From Spirochaetaceae bacterium (GTDB lineage: Bacteria; Spirochaetota; Spirochaetia; Treponematales; Rectinemataceae): a stretch of DNA of 64,000 bases. Positions 26,148 to 35,374 of the stretch are shown in pieces (positions within the stretch are counted from its first letter, which is position 1; each line of letters starts with the position of its first letter). The notes under the pieces were generated by a model, which searched no databases, was not told the DNA's origin, and saw only the letters and a list, made by a program, of their open reading frames with translations. The position numbers and the translations under genes were made by a program. The DNA lies in assembly GCA_025356015.1 (NCBI GenBank), contig JANXYO010000021.1, forward strand, positions 1 through 64,000. The letters are read 5' to 3'.

Positions 26148-26169
26148 TTTAGTTCGAAATAGAACTATA
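26148..26169. promoter_or_regulatory. second, degenerate MarR operator
   Basis: TTTAGTTCGA, AA, TAGAACTATA keeps the GTTCGA and GAAC half-sites and the spacing of the 25666-25687 palindrome (15 of 22 positions). It ends at the first possible ATG of the pump remnant (26169). Confidence 0.55.
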
Positions 26170-26708
26170 TGCCACCAAGATGGAGACCACTAATGAATCC
26201 TGATATGAAAACTCATCCAAAAGCCGGGCCATTGGGTTCTCCACGAACGCTGCGCGAGGCCTGGATCGCCTTGGCAGGACCGGACTTGTCCTTCTCGGCC
26301 TGGCGAGCCTCGCGACCGCGTTTGTCTCGCGCCGCGTGGCTCAGTGCCGTAGCTGTCGTGTTCGGGCTCGCCGTCTACGCTCTTCTGGGCAGCTTCGGAT
26401 ACCTGTGGATCGCGATCGCCCTTGTGCTCGTGGCCGCCGGGCTGCGCGTGGTCGGCGTTGTCGCCGCGACCAACGTTCTCCGTGGTCTGCCAAGGAATCG
26501 GACCACGATCGGCGCCGCCCTCGCCGACACCGCCACCGAAGTCGCCTCTGCCCTCGGCCCAGCCCTCACCGGCACCATAATTGCGGCGCTTTTCACCGGT
26601 GAGATCGCCAGCGCGAGCTGGAGTCCGCGGCAGAGATCGGAGTTCCGCGAGGCGGTCACGATAGCCGGTCTCGGGCTCACCCTTGTGGCCGCAGCCCTCG
26701 TCGCCTGA
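26169..26708 (+). pseudogene. MFS (DHA2/QacA-like) efflux pump remnant
   Basis: 179 codons against ~450-500 for a full 14-helix pump. The last ~90 residues match the C-terminal end of DHA2 drug pumps: VVGVVAATNVLRGLPRNRTTIGAALADTATEVASALG, TGTIIAALFTGEIASASWSPRQRSEFREAVTIAGL. The first ~25 residues (MKTHPKAGP...LREAWIALA) look like a pump N-terminus, so an internal deletion has removed most of the gene. It follows a MarR gene and a degenerate operator. The remaining two or three helices are unlikely to transport anything. Confidence 0.75.
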
Positions 26709-27227
26709 GGCATTGAACGCACCCGTGGCCTGCCTTCCACTTGATGATCCCATTCCTCTTCTATTCTTCTTCTCCCCTAGACAGCGAAAAAAGAATTTGC
26801 TAATCTCGCTTCACTAGCTACCAATGGGGTACCTAGTAGCGGGCCGCGACACGCCTGCCGGACCCTCCGGTCCAGAATCCCTATCCCTTTTGGAGGACCA
26901 TATGATCCAGTTTGCCACCCCTTGCGCCGCCCTTGGACTCCGGGGATATCGGGAAGACTACAGAGCAAGACTGTAGCCGCTCTCCAGCGCCGGGAACACG
27001 CGAAAGGCCCACGCGCCTCGTAGCGGCCCCTCCGCTCTAAGCTGAACAACCCGATCTCCCCACACGTCCCACGCGGCCTCGCAAGCAGGTCCGTTTCGCC
27101 GTTTCCCATTGGCCACAGCGCCGCCTGGGATGCCTGCGATGCGGTCCTCAAGAGCGGGTGAAATGCGGTTTGGCGGGACTGGCGTGGCCATAGGCGCGCC
27201 GGATGTCCGATCCGAATCACGAGGGCG
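26709..27227. other. largely empty intergenic region
   Basis: This is the longest gap in the window, with lower GC near 26750-26830. No ORF here has convincing coding character. A 24-codon frame at 26902-26976 has a good GGAGG site at 5-nt spacing. A minus-strand frame (26958-27308) contains a protein-like stretch (WDVWGDRVVQLRAEGPLRG) but its ribosome binding site and family are unclear. I see no tRNA fold, IS end or integrase. It may be debris left with the neighbouring pump remnant. Confidence 0.5.
26902..26976 (+). CDS. possible 24-residue peptide
   Basis: ATG with GGAGG five bases upstream (26892-26896), encoding MIQFATPCAALGLRGYREDY and four more residues. No promoter of note. It is listed because of the good ribosome binding site in an otherwise empty region; it may be chance or the start of a decayed gene. 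Confidence 0.2.
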   Translation: MIQFATPCAALGLRGYREDYRARL

Positions 27228-27264
27228 GTCTGCCAGGGGGGATTCCCCGTTCCCCCTGGCGGAC
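27228..27264. other. strong stem-loop upstream of rsgA
   Basis: GTCTGCCAGGGGG (27228-27240) pairs with CCCCCTGGCGGAC (27252-27264), 12 of 13 pairs plus one G-U or mismatch, 11-nt loop. No T run follows on either strand. It lies 29 bp before the rsgA ATG and could be an mRNA leader structure. Confidence 0.5.
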
Positions 27265-27293
27265 GGCCCGCGAGTTAAACAAAGGAACTGATC

Positions 27294-28493
27294 ATGCATC
27301 ACATCCACGTCGAGTTCGACGACGGGCCGAGGATAGGCGCACTGCGCGACTTCGGCTTCGACGACGGCTTCCTCCTCGGTTTCGCTGCCGAGGCACGATC
27401 CGGCGAGCTGCCAGGCAGGGTAATCGGGGTCCAGAGGGGCCGCTGCACTGTCGTGGTCGAGGCCGGCGGGTCCTTGCGCGAGGTCGAGGCCAGCTCATCA
27501 CCCACGGCTGTCCCGGAGGCCTACGGCGGGCGGCCCGCCGTGGGCGACTGGGTCGCCCTGAGGCTCTCCGACGAGAGGGGCGCGCCACCCGCCGAGGAAG
27601 CCTTCTCCTCGCCCGAGAGCGAGCTCCGCGGCTCCATAAGGGCCATCCTCCCAAGAAGGACCTCCTTCTCCCGCAAGGGCCCGGGAGACGTCTCCCACGA
27701 CAAGGTCGAGGAACAGGTTATCGCGGCCAACGTCGATGTCGCCCTCATCGTGATGGCGGCCGGCAGGGACTGGAACCCGCGGCGTCTCGAACGCTATCTC
27801 GCCCTGGCCCGCGGGTCGGGGGCCGCCCCCGTCCTCGTCATAACCAAGACAGACCTCGCCGAGGACGCCGAGGCCCTCATCAGTGAAGCCTCGCGGATCG
27901 CGGTGGGAGTTCCCTGCGCCGCCGTCTGCGCCCCGGAAGGGATCGGCCTGGACTCGCTCTCGCCCTGGCTCGAGCCTGGCCAGACGGCCGTCCTCCTCGG
28001 CTCCTCGGGCGCCGGCAAGTCCACCCTGCTCAACGCCATCGCGGGCAGACAGCTCGCGAAGACGAAGGAGGTGCGGGCCGACGACGAGAGGGGCCGGCAC
28101 ACGACTAGCCACCGCCAGCTCTTCAGGCTGGATTCCGGGGCCCTCGTCATCGACACCCCCGGGATGAGGGAGATCCAGCTCTGGGCCGAACAGGAGGCCG
28201 TCGACTCGGTCTTCGCCGAGATCGAGGGACTCGCCTCGGCATGCCGCTTCCGGGACTGCGCCCACGAGGGCGAGCCGGGCTGCGCCGTGCTCGCGGCCCT
28301 CGAGACGGGTTTGATCGACACGAGCCGCTACGAGGCCTGGCAGAAGCTCAAGGCCGAACTGCGCTTCCTCAAGCGCAGGGAGGACCCCGCCGCGCGCAGG
28401 GCCGAGGCCGAGAAGTGGAAGGCCATCAACAAGTCGATGCGGGGATACACCAAGGAACGCCGGGCCGCCGTAGGGAAATCCCGCGATGCCTAG
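27294..28493 (+). CDS. rsgA: ribosome small subunit-dependent GTPase RsgA
   Basis: 399 residues. RsgA (YjeQ) is a circularly permuted GTPase that checks 30S subunit maturation. An OB-fold N-terminus is followed by the permuted G motifs: TKTD (G4), SSGAGKST (G1), DTPGMRE (G3), and a C-terminal zinc knuckle CRFRDCAHEGEPGC. AAAGGAACTGATC precedes the ATG. Ends with the basic tail INKSMRGYTKERRAA. Monocistronic, with a stem-loop in its upstream region. Confidence 0.96.
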   Translation: MHHIHVEFDDGPRIGALRDFGFDDGFLLGFAAEARSGELPGRVIGVQRGRCTVVVEAGGSLREVEASSSPTAVPEAYGGRPAVGDWVALRLSDERGAPPAEEAFSSPESELRGSIRAILPRRTSFSRKGPGDVSHDKVEEQVIAANVDVALIVMAAGRDWNPRRLERYLALARGSGAAPVLVITKTDLAEDAEALISEASRIAVGVPCAAVCAPEGIGLDSLSPWLEPGQTAVLLGSSGAGKSTLLNAIAGRQLAKTKEVRADDERGRHTTSHRQLFRLDSGALVIDTPGMREIQLWAEQEAVDSVFAEIEGLASACRFRDCAHEGEPGCAVLAALETGLIDTSRYEAWQKLKAELRFLKRREDPAARRAEAEKWKAINKSMRGYTKERRAAVGKSRDA

Positions 28494-28495
28494 CG

Positions 28496-29548
28496 CTAGG
28501 CCCCCTGGGAGGCGAGATAGCTTTCGAGGAAGGCCAGGGGCTCGACGCGTCTGTCGAGGATGCTGTGAACCCCTCCCATGATGGGAAGCTCGAGTCCGAG
28601 GGAGGCGGAGAGGGCGGCAACCTGCTTACAGGCTACCGCCCCCTCGGGGAGGTAGCCGATCTCGCCGATGCGGGCGAGGAGGTCGTCGAGGTCGCGGAAG
28701 GGGGAGAGGATGGCCTTGCCCACGATCTCGCGGCCGAAGCGGCGGTTGCGCCCGTGGACGGAGCGGCAGGTCACATCGAGGTCGCCGACCCCGGCGATCG
28801 AGGTGAAGGTCTCGGGGTGGGTCGCGCCGAGGGCGAGGCCGAGGCTCTGCATCTCGTTGAGACCCGCGGCCAGGAGGAGGGACTCGGTGTTGTCGCCGAA
28901 GTCGGGGTCGTCGGCGGCGAGGGCGTCGAGCATGCCAAAGGCTATGGCGACGACGTTCTTCGAGGCTGCGCAGACCTGGACCCCGGTCGTGTCGAGGCAG
29001 GGGAAGACGAGGACCCTGGAGCCGCGGAAGAGCTCGCGCACGCGTATGGCGTTCCTGCCATTCTGGCTCGCCGCCGCAAGACCCGTGATGCGGCCGCGCG
29101 AGACCTCCTCGGCGTGGCTGGGCCCCGAGAGATAGACGAGGCCACCGCGGTAGAAGCCCGGCAGGTGGTCCTCGAGGGCGTCGAGGATGAGACGGGGGCC
29201 CCGGCTTCCCGGGATGAAGCCCTTGGTGACGACGACGACGAGGGTCTCGCCCTTCATGATTCCCGGCGCGCCGAGGATCAGTTTGACGACCCCCATGAGC
29301 CAGGGCGAGGGGACGGCGAGGAGGACCACGTCCTTGCCCGTGGCCGCGGCCAGTACATCGGTCTCTGCCACGAGGCCCGAGGGGAGCTTCACGCCGGGAA
29401 GGTATTTCTCGTTCTCGGCCCGATCGCGGATCGAGGCGGCCACCTCGGCCTCGAGACACCAGAGGCTGACCTCGTGGCCGCACTCGGACAGGACCTTGGC
29501 GAGGGCAGTGCCCCAGGCTCCGGCCCCGATCACTCCTATCTTCTCCAT
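28496..29548 (-). CDS. gpsA: glycerol-3-phosphate dehydrogenase [NAD(P)+]
   Basis: 350 residues. GpsA reduces dihydroxyacetone phosphate to sn-glycerol 3-phosphate for phospholipid synthesis. Rossmann motif IGVIGAGAWGTALA at the N-terminus, GPSHAEEVSRG, catalytic Lys in CAASKNVVAIA, and AGVGDLDVTCRSVHGRNRRFG. Encoded head-to-tail with ndk (8 bp apart) and convergent with rsgA. Confidence 0.96.
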   Translation of the reverse strand: MEKIGVIGAGAWGTALAKVLSECGHEVSLWCLEAEVAASIRDRAENEKYLPGVKLPSGLVAETDVLAAATGKDVVLLAVPSPWLMGVVKLILGAPGIMKGETLVVVVTKGFIPGSRGPRLILDALEDHLPGFYRGGLVYLSGPSHAEEVSRGRITGLAAASQNGRNAIRVRELFRGSRVLVFPCLDTTGVQVCAASKNVVAIAFGMLDALAADDPDFGDNTESLLLAAGLNEMQSLGLALGATHPETFTSIAGVGDLDVTCRSVHGRNRRFGREIVGKAILSPFRDLDDLLARIGEIGYLPEGAVACKQVAALSASLGLELPIMGGVHSILDRRVEPLAFLESYLASQGA

Positions 29549-29555
29549 TTGGTAC

Positions 29556-30005
29556 CTAGATCCAGCTGTCGTTGCCGTCTTCCCACTCGAAGATCTCGGC
29601 GAGCTGGAAGAAGAGGCCTATCTCGCGCAATGCGCTGTCGACCGAATCGGAGGCGTGGATGATGTTGAGACCGGTGTGCTCGGCGTAGTCGCCGCGGATC
29701 GTGCCGGGCAGGGCCTCCTCGGCCTTGGTCGCTCCGCAGAGCTTGCGCAGGACCCCGATGGCCCCGTCGCCCTCGACCACCATGGCGACAACGGGCCCGG
29801 AGATGATGAAGTCGACGAGCTCGTCGAAGAAGGCCTTCTCGCGGTGCTCCGCGTAGTGGGTCTCAGCGAGAGCGCGGTCAATGTTCATCATCTTGAGGGC
29901 GACAATCCGCAGGCCCTTGCGCTCGATCCTCGCCAATATCTCACCGACAAGCCTGCGTTGCACGACGCCCGGCTTGAGCATGCTGAAAGTGCGTTCTAAC
30001 GCCAT
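29556..30005 (-). CDS. ndk: nucleoside diphosphate kinase
   Basis: 149 residues from the ATG at 30005 (GGAGGC upstream). K11 in FSMLKPGVV and the phospho-accepting H117 in NIIHASDS mark the active site. It exchanges the terminal phosphate between nucleotides. The promoter is at 30028-30056; gpsA follows in the same unit. Confidence 0.97.
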   Translation of the reverse strand: MALERTFSMLKPGVVQRRLVGEILARIERKGLRIVALKMMNIDRALAETHYAEHREKAFFDELVDFIISGPVVAMVVEGDGAIGVLRKLCGATKAEEALPGTIRGDYAEHTGLNIIHASDSVDSALREIGLFFQLAEIFEWEDGNDSWI

Positions 30006-30027
30006 GATGCCTCCGCTTTGAGGTCCA

Positions 30028-30056
30028 ATCTTAGCACGGGGGCGGGAAAGCGGTAA
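30028..30056 (-). promoter_or_regulatory. ndk-gpsA promoter
   Basis: On the minus strand: TTACCG (30051-30056), 17-bp spacer, TAAGAT (30028-30033), giving a ~16-nt leader with GGAGGC. Confidence 0.65.
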
Positions 30057-30139
30057 GGCCGGCGGCGCAAAAGGAGGCCCCACGCATCGGGGGCGCATGC
30101 TCCCTTGAAGCGCCTCGTCTTGGCCGATCGGTCCCGCTC

Positions 30140-30169
30140 TTGCTGGCTCGTGGAAGTGGGTAGTATGCT
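30140..30169 (+). promoter_or_regulatory. promoter of activase-like gene, leaderless type
   Basis: TTGCTG (30140-30145), 18-bp spacer, TATGCT (30164-30169), 9 nt before the ATG at 30179. Confidence 0.6.
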
Positions 30170-30178
30170 CGAATTCCC

Positions 30179-33100
30179 ATGACAGAGGCGAAGAGGCTCG
30201 GGATCGATGTCGGCTCGACGACGGTGAAGCTCGCCCTCGTCGGGGATGGCGGCTCCATCCTCCTCGGCCGCTACGAGCGCCACCGCTCCGATGTGGGCCG
30301 GACCCTCTCCCGCCTCCTCCACGAGGCCGCCCATGCCCTCGGCTCGGGCTTCGGACCTGTCCTCGCGAGGGTGACGGGCTCGGCCGGGATAGGCACCGCC
30401 GAGCGCCTTGGCCTGCCCTTTGTCCAGGAGGTCATGGCCTGCTCACGGGCAGTCGAGGCCCTCCTCCCGGGGACAGAGGTCGCCGTCGAGCTCGGAGGAG
30501 AGGACGCGAAGATCACATATTTCGGCGACCGTCTCGAGCAGCGCATGAACGGCAGCTGCGCGGGGGGCACGGGTGCCTTCATCGACCAGATGGCCGTCCT
30601 CCTCGGGACAGATCCCGCTGGCCTCGATGCCCTCGCCGCGGGAGCCACCTGCGTCTACCCGATCGCGGCGCGCTGCGGGGTCTTCGCCAAGGCCGACGTC
30701 CAGCCCCTCGTGAACGAGGGCGCCCGCCGCGAGGACATCGCCGCGAGCATTCTCCAGACGGTCGTCAAAACAGTCCATCTCGGGCCTGGCCTGCGGGCGG
30801 CCGATCAAGGGGAGGGTAGCCTTCATTGGCGGCCCCCTGCACTTCCTGCCCCAGCTCAGGCGGCGTTTCGCTGAGACCCTCAGCCTTAGCCCCGAGGAGA
30901 GCCTCGTTCCCGAGGACGGCCGGCTCTTCGTCGCCCTCGGCGCGGCCCTCCACGCGAATCCCTCCTCCCCCGATCCAGCGATCAGCCTGGCCGAGCTCGC
31001 CCGGCGCTCCCTGTGTTCCCATTCGCCACTCGAGGCGCCACGCATGCCTGCACTCTTCGCCTCGGCCGCCGAGCGGGCCGAGTTCCAGACACGGCACGGC
31101 TCGAGCTCCCTGCCTAGGGCCGGTCTCGCCGCCGCCCTGGGACCGGTCTTCCTCGGCATGGACGCTGGCTCGACCACCACCAAGCTCGCCCTCGCCGACT
31201 CCGAGGGGAGGCTCCTCCACTCCTTCTACGCCCCCAACGGCGGCCACCCCCTCTCAGTCCTCGCCGAGGCATTGAAGGGCCTCTACGCCCTCCTCCCGCC
31301 CCGGGCCTGGATAGCCCGCTCCTGCGCCACCGGCTACGGTGAGTCCCTCGTCAAGGCCGCCCTCGGGGCCGACGAGGGCGAGGTGGAGACCGTCGCCCAC
31401 TGCGGGGCTGCCGAGGCCGTCCTCCCGGGTGTCGGGTCCGTCCTCGACATCGGCGGCCAGGACATGAAGTTCCTGCGGGTGAGGCAGGGGGTCATCTCCT
31501 CGGTCATCCTCAACGAGGCCTGCTCCTCGGGCTGCGGCTCCTTCCTCGAGACCTTCGCCCATTCCATGGGCCTCTCCGCTCGGGAGTTCGCCACCCTCGC
31601 CCTCGAGTCGGCCTCGCCGGTCGACCTCGGCTCGAGATGCACGGTGTTCATGAACTCCCGCGTGAAACAGGCCCAGAAGGAGGGCGCGAGCCCGGCTGAC
31701 ATCGCGGCCGGCCTCGCCTACTCCGTGGTCCGAAATGCCCTCCAGAAGGTGATCCGTCTGCGCAGGCCAGAGGATGTCGGCACCAGGGTCGTGGTCCAGG
31801 GGGGGACCTTCGCGAGCGAGGCGGTGCTGCGCTGTTTCGAGCTGGTCTCCGGCTGCCGTGCCGTGAGGCCGGCCCAGACCGGCCTCATGGGGGCCTACGG
31901 CGCGGCCCTCATCGCCGCGGAGAGGCGCTTCCGCGCCGCCCGCCGTGGCGGGGGCCCGGGGAACAGTGCTCGGCCCCCCAGTATCCGGCCCGCCCGAGCT
32001 CTTCGCCTGGAAGTACTCCCGCCTCTTCTCAATCGAGAACCTGTCTCCGGAGCAGGCGCCCCGGGGAAGGATGGGGATCCCGCGGGTCCTCAATCTCTAC
32101 GAGAACTATCCCTTCTGGGCCGCCCTTCTCGCGAGCCTCGGCTTTTCGGTCAAATTGAGCCCTCGCTCGTCGAAAACCTTGAGCGAGCGGGGCATGGACA
32201 GCATCCCCTCGGAGTCGATCTGCTATCCGGCCAAGCTCGCCCACGGCCACCTTGTAAGCCTCGTCGAGGGCAGCGGCAATCCGGTATTCTACCCCTGCAT
32301 CCCCCGTGAGCGGCGTTTTGTCGAAGGCTCGGATAACCGCTTCAACTGCCCCGTCGTCACTTCCTACCCCGAGGTCCTCCTCAACAACATCGATGCCCTG
32401 AGGGCCGGCCGCCTTCCCTACCTGAATCCCTTCCTGCCCATCGACTCGCGAGCGAGACTTGCCAGACGCATCATCCAGGAATTCTCGGCCTGGGACGTCC
32501 TGTCGCACGAGGCCCTCGCCGCCGTCGACGCGGCCTTCGCCGCCCAGGAGGAGTACCGCCGTGAGCTGCGCGAGCGGGGCGAGGCCGCCCTGTCCTGGGT
32601 CGAAGGCTCGGGCGGCCACGGCATCGCCCTGGCGGGCAGGCCCTACCACGCCGACCCCGAGGTCCACCACGGCATCCCCTCCCTCATCACCGGCCTGGGC
32701 ATGGCGGTCCTGAGCGAGGACTCGATCTGCCACCTGGCCCGTGTCGAGCGCCCCCTGCGCGTCGTCGACCAGTGGGCCTACCACTCGCGGCTCTACGCCG
32801 CGGCCTCCTTCGTCGCGCGCCGCGACGACCTGGACCTCGTCCAGCTTGTTTCCTTCGGCTGCGGCCTCGACGCGGTCACGGCCGACCAGGTCGAGGAGAT
32901 CCTTGACCGCAGCGGCAAGAGCTACACGGCAGTAAAGATCGACGAGCACGCCAACCTTGGCGCGGCGCGCATCCGCATGCGTTCCCTCGCCGCGGCTATC
33001 GCCGACCGCAGGGCCGCGGGACGCCGAGCCCTTCCCTGTGCCCGCTTCCCGCTCGCGCGCTTTTCACCAAGGAGATGCGGCGGGACTACACCATACTCGC

Positions 33101-34073
33101 GCCCCAGATGTCGCCCATCCACTTCCGCCTCGTCGAGGCGGCCTTAAGGGGATCTGGCTACAATTTGGAGATCCTCCCGGTCGCAGGACGAGAGGACCTC
33201 GACGAGGGCCTTAGGGGCGTCAACAACGACGCCTGCTTCCCCTCGATCCTCGTCACCGGCCAGCTCATGGCTGCCCTGCGCTCGGGGCGCTACGACCTGG
33301 GACGCACCGCCCTCATGGTCAGCCAGACCGGAGGGGGCTGCAGGGCGACCAACTACATTGCCTTCGTGCGCAAGGCCCTCGCCGACGCGGGTTTCGGAGC
33401 CGTACCGGTGATTTCGCTCAACGCGGGCGGCCTCGAGCGCCAGAGCGGGTTCCGCCTGAGCCCCCGGCTTGTCACATCGGGGCTCTCCGCCCTCGCCTAT
33501 GGCGACGCCCTCATGCGCTGCCTGTACCGCACGAGGCCCTACGAGGCCGCCCCCGGCTCGGCCCGGGCCCTCGCCGAGGCCTAGTCGATCCGCTGCGCGG
33601 CGACACTCTCGCGCGGGGTGCTGGGCCCATTGGCCTGGCGGCGCTACGCTGCCGATCTCGCGGGGATCGTGCGCGACTTCGACCGCCTCCCCTTGAGGAC
33701 GGAAGACAGGCACACGAGGATCGGGGTCGTCGGCGAGATACTCGTGAAGTTCCATCCCGACGCCAACGGCCACATCGTGGAGACCATCGAGGCCGAGGGT
33801 GCCGAGGCCCTCGTGCCCGAGCTCTACGACTTCTTCATCTACTCGGGCTATGGCGGGGTGTTCAGACACAGGAAGCTGGACGGCAGCCTGAAGGACGAGC
33901 TGCGCTCTCGGATCGCCGCTTCCTTCCTCGAGCTCAGGCGGCGCTACCCTGCTGTGCCGATAGCGCCGATAGACTTCGATCCGGGGGCCTCCGAGGTGAA
34001 CCAGCTCAACCGGCTCAAGCTCCTCGTAGAGAGCGCGCGCCGCGGCCAGGCGGCCCAGGGCCGCGGCACTTAG
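30179..34073 (+). pseudogene. giant 2-hydroxyacyl-CoA dehydratase activase-like gene, broken at four sites
   Basis: One ancestral gene read in pieces. Domains in order: BadF/BcrA-type ATPase 1 (GIDVGSTTVKLALV, 30179-30790); ATPase 2 ([27 protein letters not shown], ~31140-31930); DUF2229 ([21 protein letters not shown], ~32070-33050); dehydratase-type C-terminus (NNDACFPSILVTGQL, SQTGGGCRATNY, ending DFDPGASEVNQLNR). Breaks: +1 at an A4 run (30767-30770), a shift at ~31945-31965, a shift at ~33050-33064, and an in-frame TAG at 33582-33584. In addition, ELRSRIAASFLE runs straight into LRRRYPAVPIAPIDFDPG near 33935, where full-length relatives have a further segment with a conserved cysteine. 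The promoter still looks sound. Confidence 0.85.
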
Positions 34074-34141
34074 GACGATGACAGGCCCCGGCATCCGGCC
34101 CGCGAATCCTAGCTGCCCGAGGCCAGCATCCGGTCGGGCCT

Positions 34142-35176
34142 TTAGCCGGAAGCTTTCCAGTCTTCCTTCACGGCGTCGAAGATCGCGTTGAGGAGGGAGT
34201 CCCTGCCGCGGGCATCCTGGTTCAGCTGCCAGATCATCACACCTCCGCCCTTGGCGCGCGCAAGACCAAGGGTCTTGGCCCTTATGGTCGCGAAACCGTT
34301 GTAACCGTACTCGCCCGAGAGGTCACTTCCCCCGGCCATCCCGTCCTGGGCGAGGATGCTCCTGAAGGTGCGCGCATCGCGGTCGAAGAGGTTTCGGCCG
34401 TAGAAGGGCAGGCCGAGCACGGCCTTGGACGCGGGGATGCCCCGCCTCACGAGCCAGTAGTCGAGGGACTCCTCCGCGTAGAGGTAGGTCGAGTGGTGGA
34501 CGCCAAACTGGCCATAGCCGTCGTCGTAGGCCATGATGTTCATGAAGTCGACGTCCTCGACCACAGAGTCGAGATAGTCGCGGCCGTGGAAATTAGTGCC
34601 CGTCACCGCGACGGTGAGGAGCTTGTGCCGGGCATGGAGGGCCTCTGAGAGTGAGCGCATGAGGAGGGCGAAATTGACCGCAGTGTCGCTCCTGGGGAAT
34701 TCCCAGTCCATGTCGATGCCGTCGAGCTCGAAGCCCTCCAGCAGGGCCAGGCTGCTCACGCAGAAAGCCGAGACCAGGAGGGGATCGGCAGCGATGCTGT
34801 CGTAGGCGTTGGCGCCACCATCATTCCAGCCACCAAGGGAGACCAGGACCTTGACGCCGAAGGCGTGGGCGTAGGTGACGAGGCGCACGAGCTTCTCGGG
34901 GGCAGGCACCGGGGCATAGCCGCCCTCCATGGTCGGTTCCACGAAGGCGTAGTTGATGTGGGTGAGGGCCCGGTACTGGACCTGGTCGGGATCGCCCGAC
35001 CAGGAGGGGAAATAGCCGACGACGCGGAAGTCGCTCGGCGTCCTGTAGCCCATGCCCACCACGGGGAAGCCCCTGCTCTCGCCTGAAGTGGCGCAGCCGG
35101 CCAGGGCCGAGAGGCCGAGACCGGCGAGGAGGGACAGAAGAAGGGCTGTGGCGCGGGGGCGCCGCACTGGGGTCAT
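34142..35176 (-). CDS. GH18 (chitinase-like) lipoprotein
   Basis: 344 residues from the ATG at 35176 (GGTGGAAG before it). Signal peptide with lipobox LSALAGC. The TIM-barrel shows VVGYFPSW, ALTHINYAFV, VKVLVSLGGWNDG, the catalytic DGIDMDWE at ~residues 151-158 (Glu as proton donor), VDFMNIMAYDD and GLPFYGRN, ending GVMIWQLNQDA. Such enzymes hydrolyse chitin or N-acetylglucosaminyl bonds of glycans or peptidoglycan. Anchored at the cell surface or periplasm. Divergent from the molybdenum hydroxylase operon. Confidence 0.94.
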   Translation of the reverse strand: MTPVRRPRATALLLSLLAGLGLSALAGCATSGESRGFPVVGMGYRTPSDFRVVGYFPSWSGDPDQVQYRALTHINYAFVEPTMEGGYAPVPAPEKLVRLVTYAHAFGVKVLVSLGGWNDGGANAYDSIAADPLLVSAFCVSSLALLEGFELDGIDMDWEFPRSDTAVNFALLMRSLSEALHARHKLLTVAVTGTNFHGRDYLDSVVEDVDFMNIMAYDDGYGQFGVHHSTYLYAEESLDYWLVRRGIPASKAVLGLPFYGRNLFDRDARTFRSILAQDGMAGGSDLSGEYGYNGFATIRAKTLGLARAKGGGVMIWQLNQDARGRDSLLNAIFDAVKEDWKASG

Positions 35177-35199
35177 GAGGTCTTCCACCTTCACTTTCG

Positions 35200-35214
35200 C
35201 TGGCTTGCAGCCAG
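35200..35214. promoter_or_regulatory. palindrome at GH18 transcript start
   Basis: CTGGCT, TGC, AGCCAG: 6-bp perfect dyad covering the predicted start (~35206) and touching the -10 box of the GH18 gene. Candidate operator. Confidence 0.4.
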
Positions 35215-35241
35215 TGTATCCCTCCGTGGTCCAATTTTCAA
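35213..35241 (-). promoter_or_regulatory. GH18 gene promoter
   Basis: On the minus strand: TTGAAA (35236-35241), 17-bp spacer, TACACT (35213-35218). Confidence 0.7.
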
Positions 35242-35311
35242 TCAGGAGCGGTTTCATCCCGCGCCCTGTGCCCTCTTTGCGCCCTCCGCGCCCGGCTCGG
35301 AAGTCCGGGCC

Positions 35312-35340
35312 TTGCCCCCACGCAGAAGCGGTCCCATACT
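35312..35340 (+). promoter_or_regulatory. molybdenum hydroxylase operon promoter
   Basis: TTGCCC (35312-35317), 17-bp spacer, CATACT (35335-35340); predicted start ~35347, leader ~28 nt with GGAGGG before the ATG at 35375. Confidence 0.7.
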
Positions 35341-35374
35341 GTGGCGGACTCTAGGGAAGAGCAGGAGGGAGCAC

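Noticed and set aside
33582-33584. In-frame TAG in the activase gene as recoding (pyrrolysine or readthrough)
   Set aside because: Other lesions in the same gene show general decay; nothing in the sequence around it suggests recoding, and a plain nonsense mutation is enough.
34082-34135. GC-rich hairpin between the activase gene and the GH18 gene as a terminator
   Set aside because: Only a 6-bp perfect outer stem (GCCCGA/TCGGGC) with poor inner pairing and a three-T tail; too weak to list.
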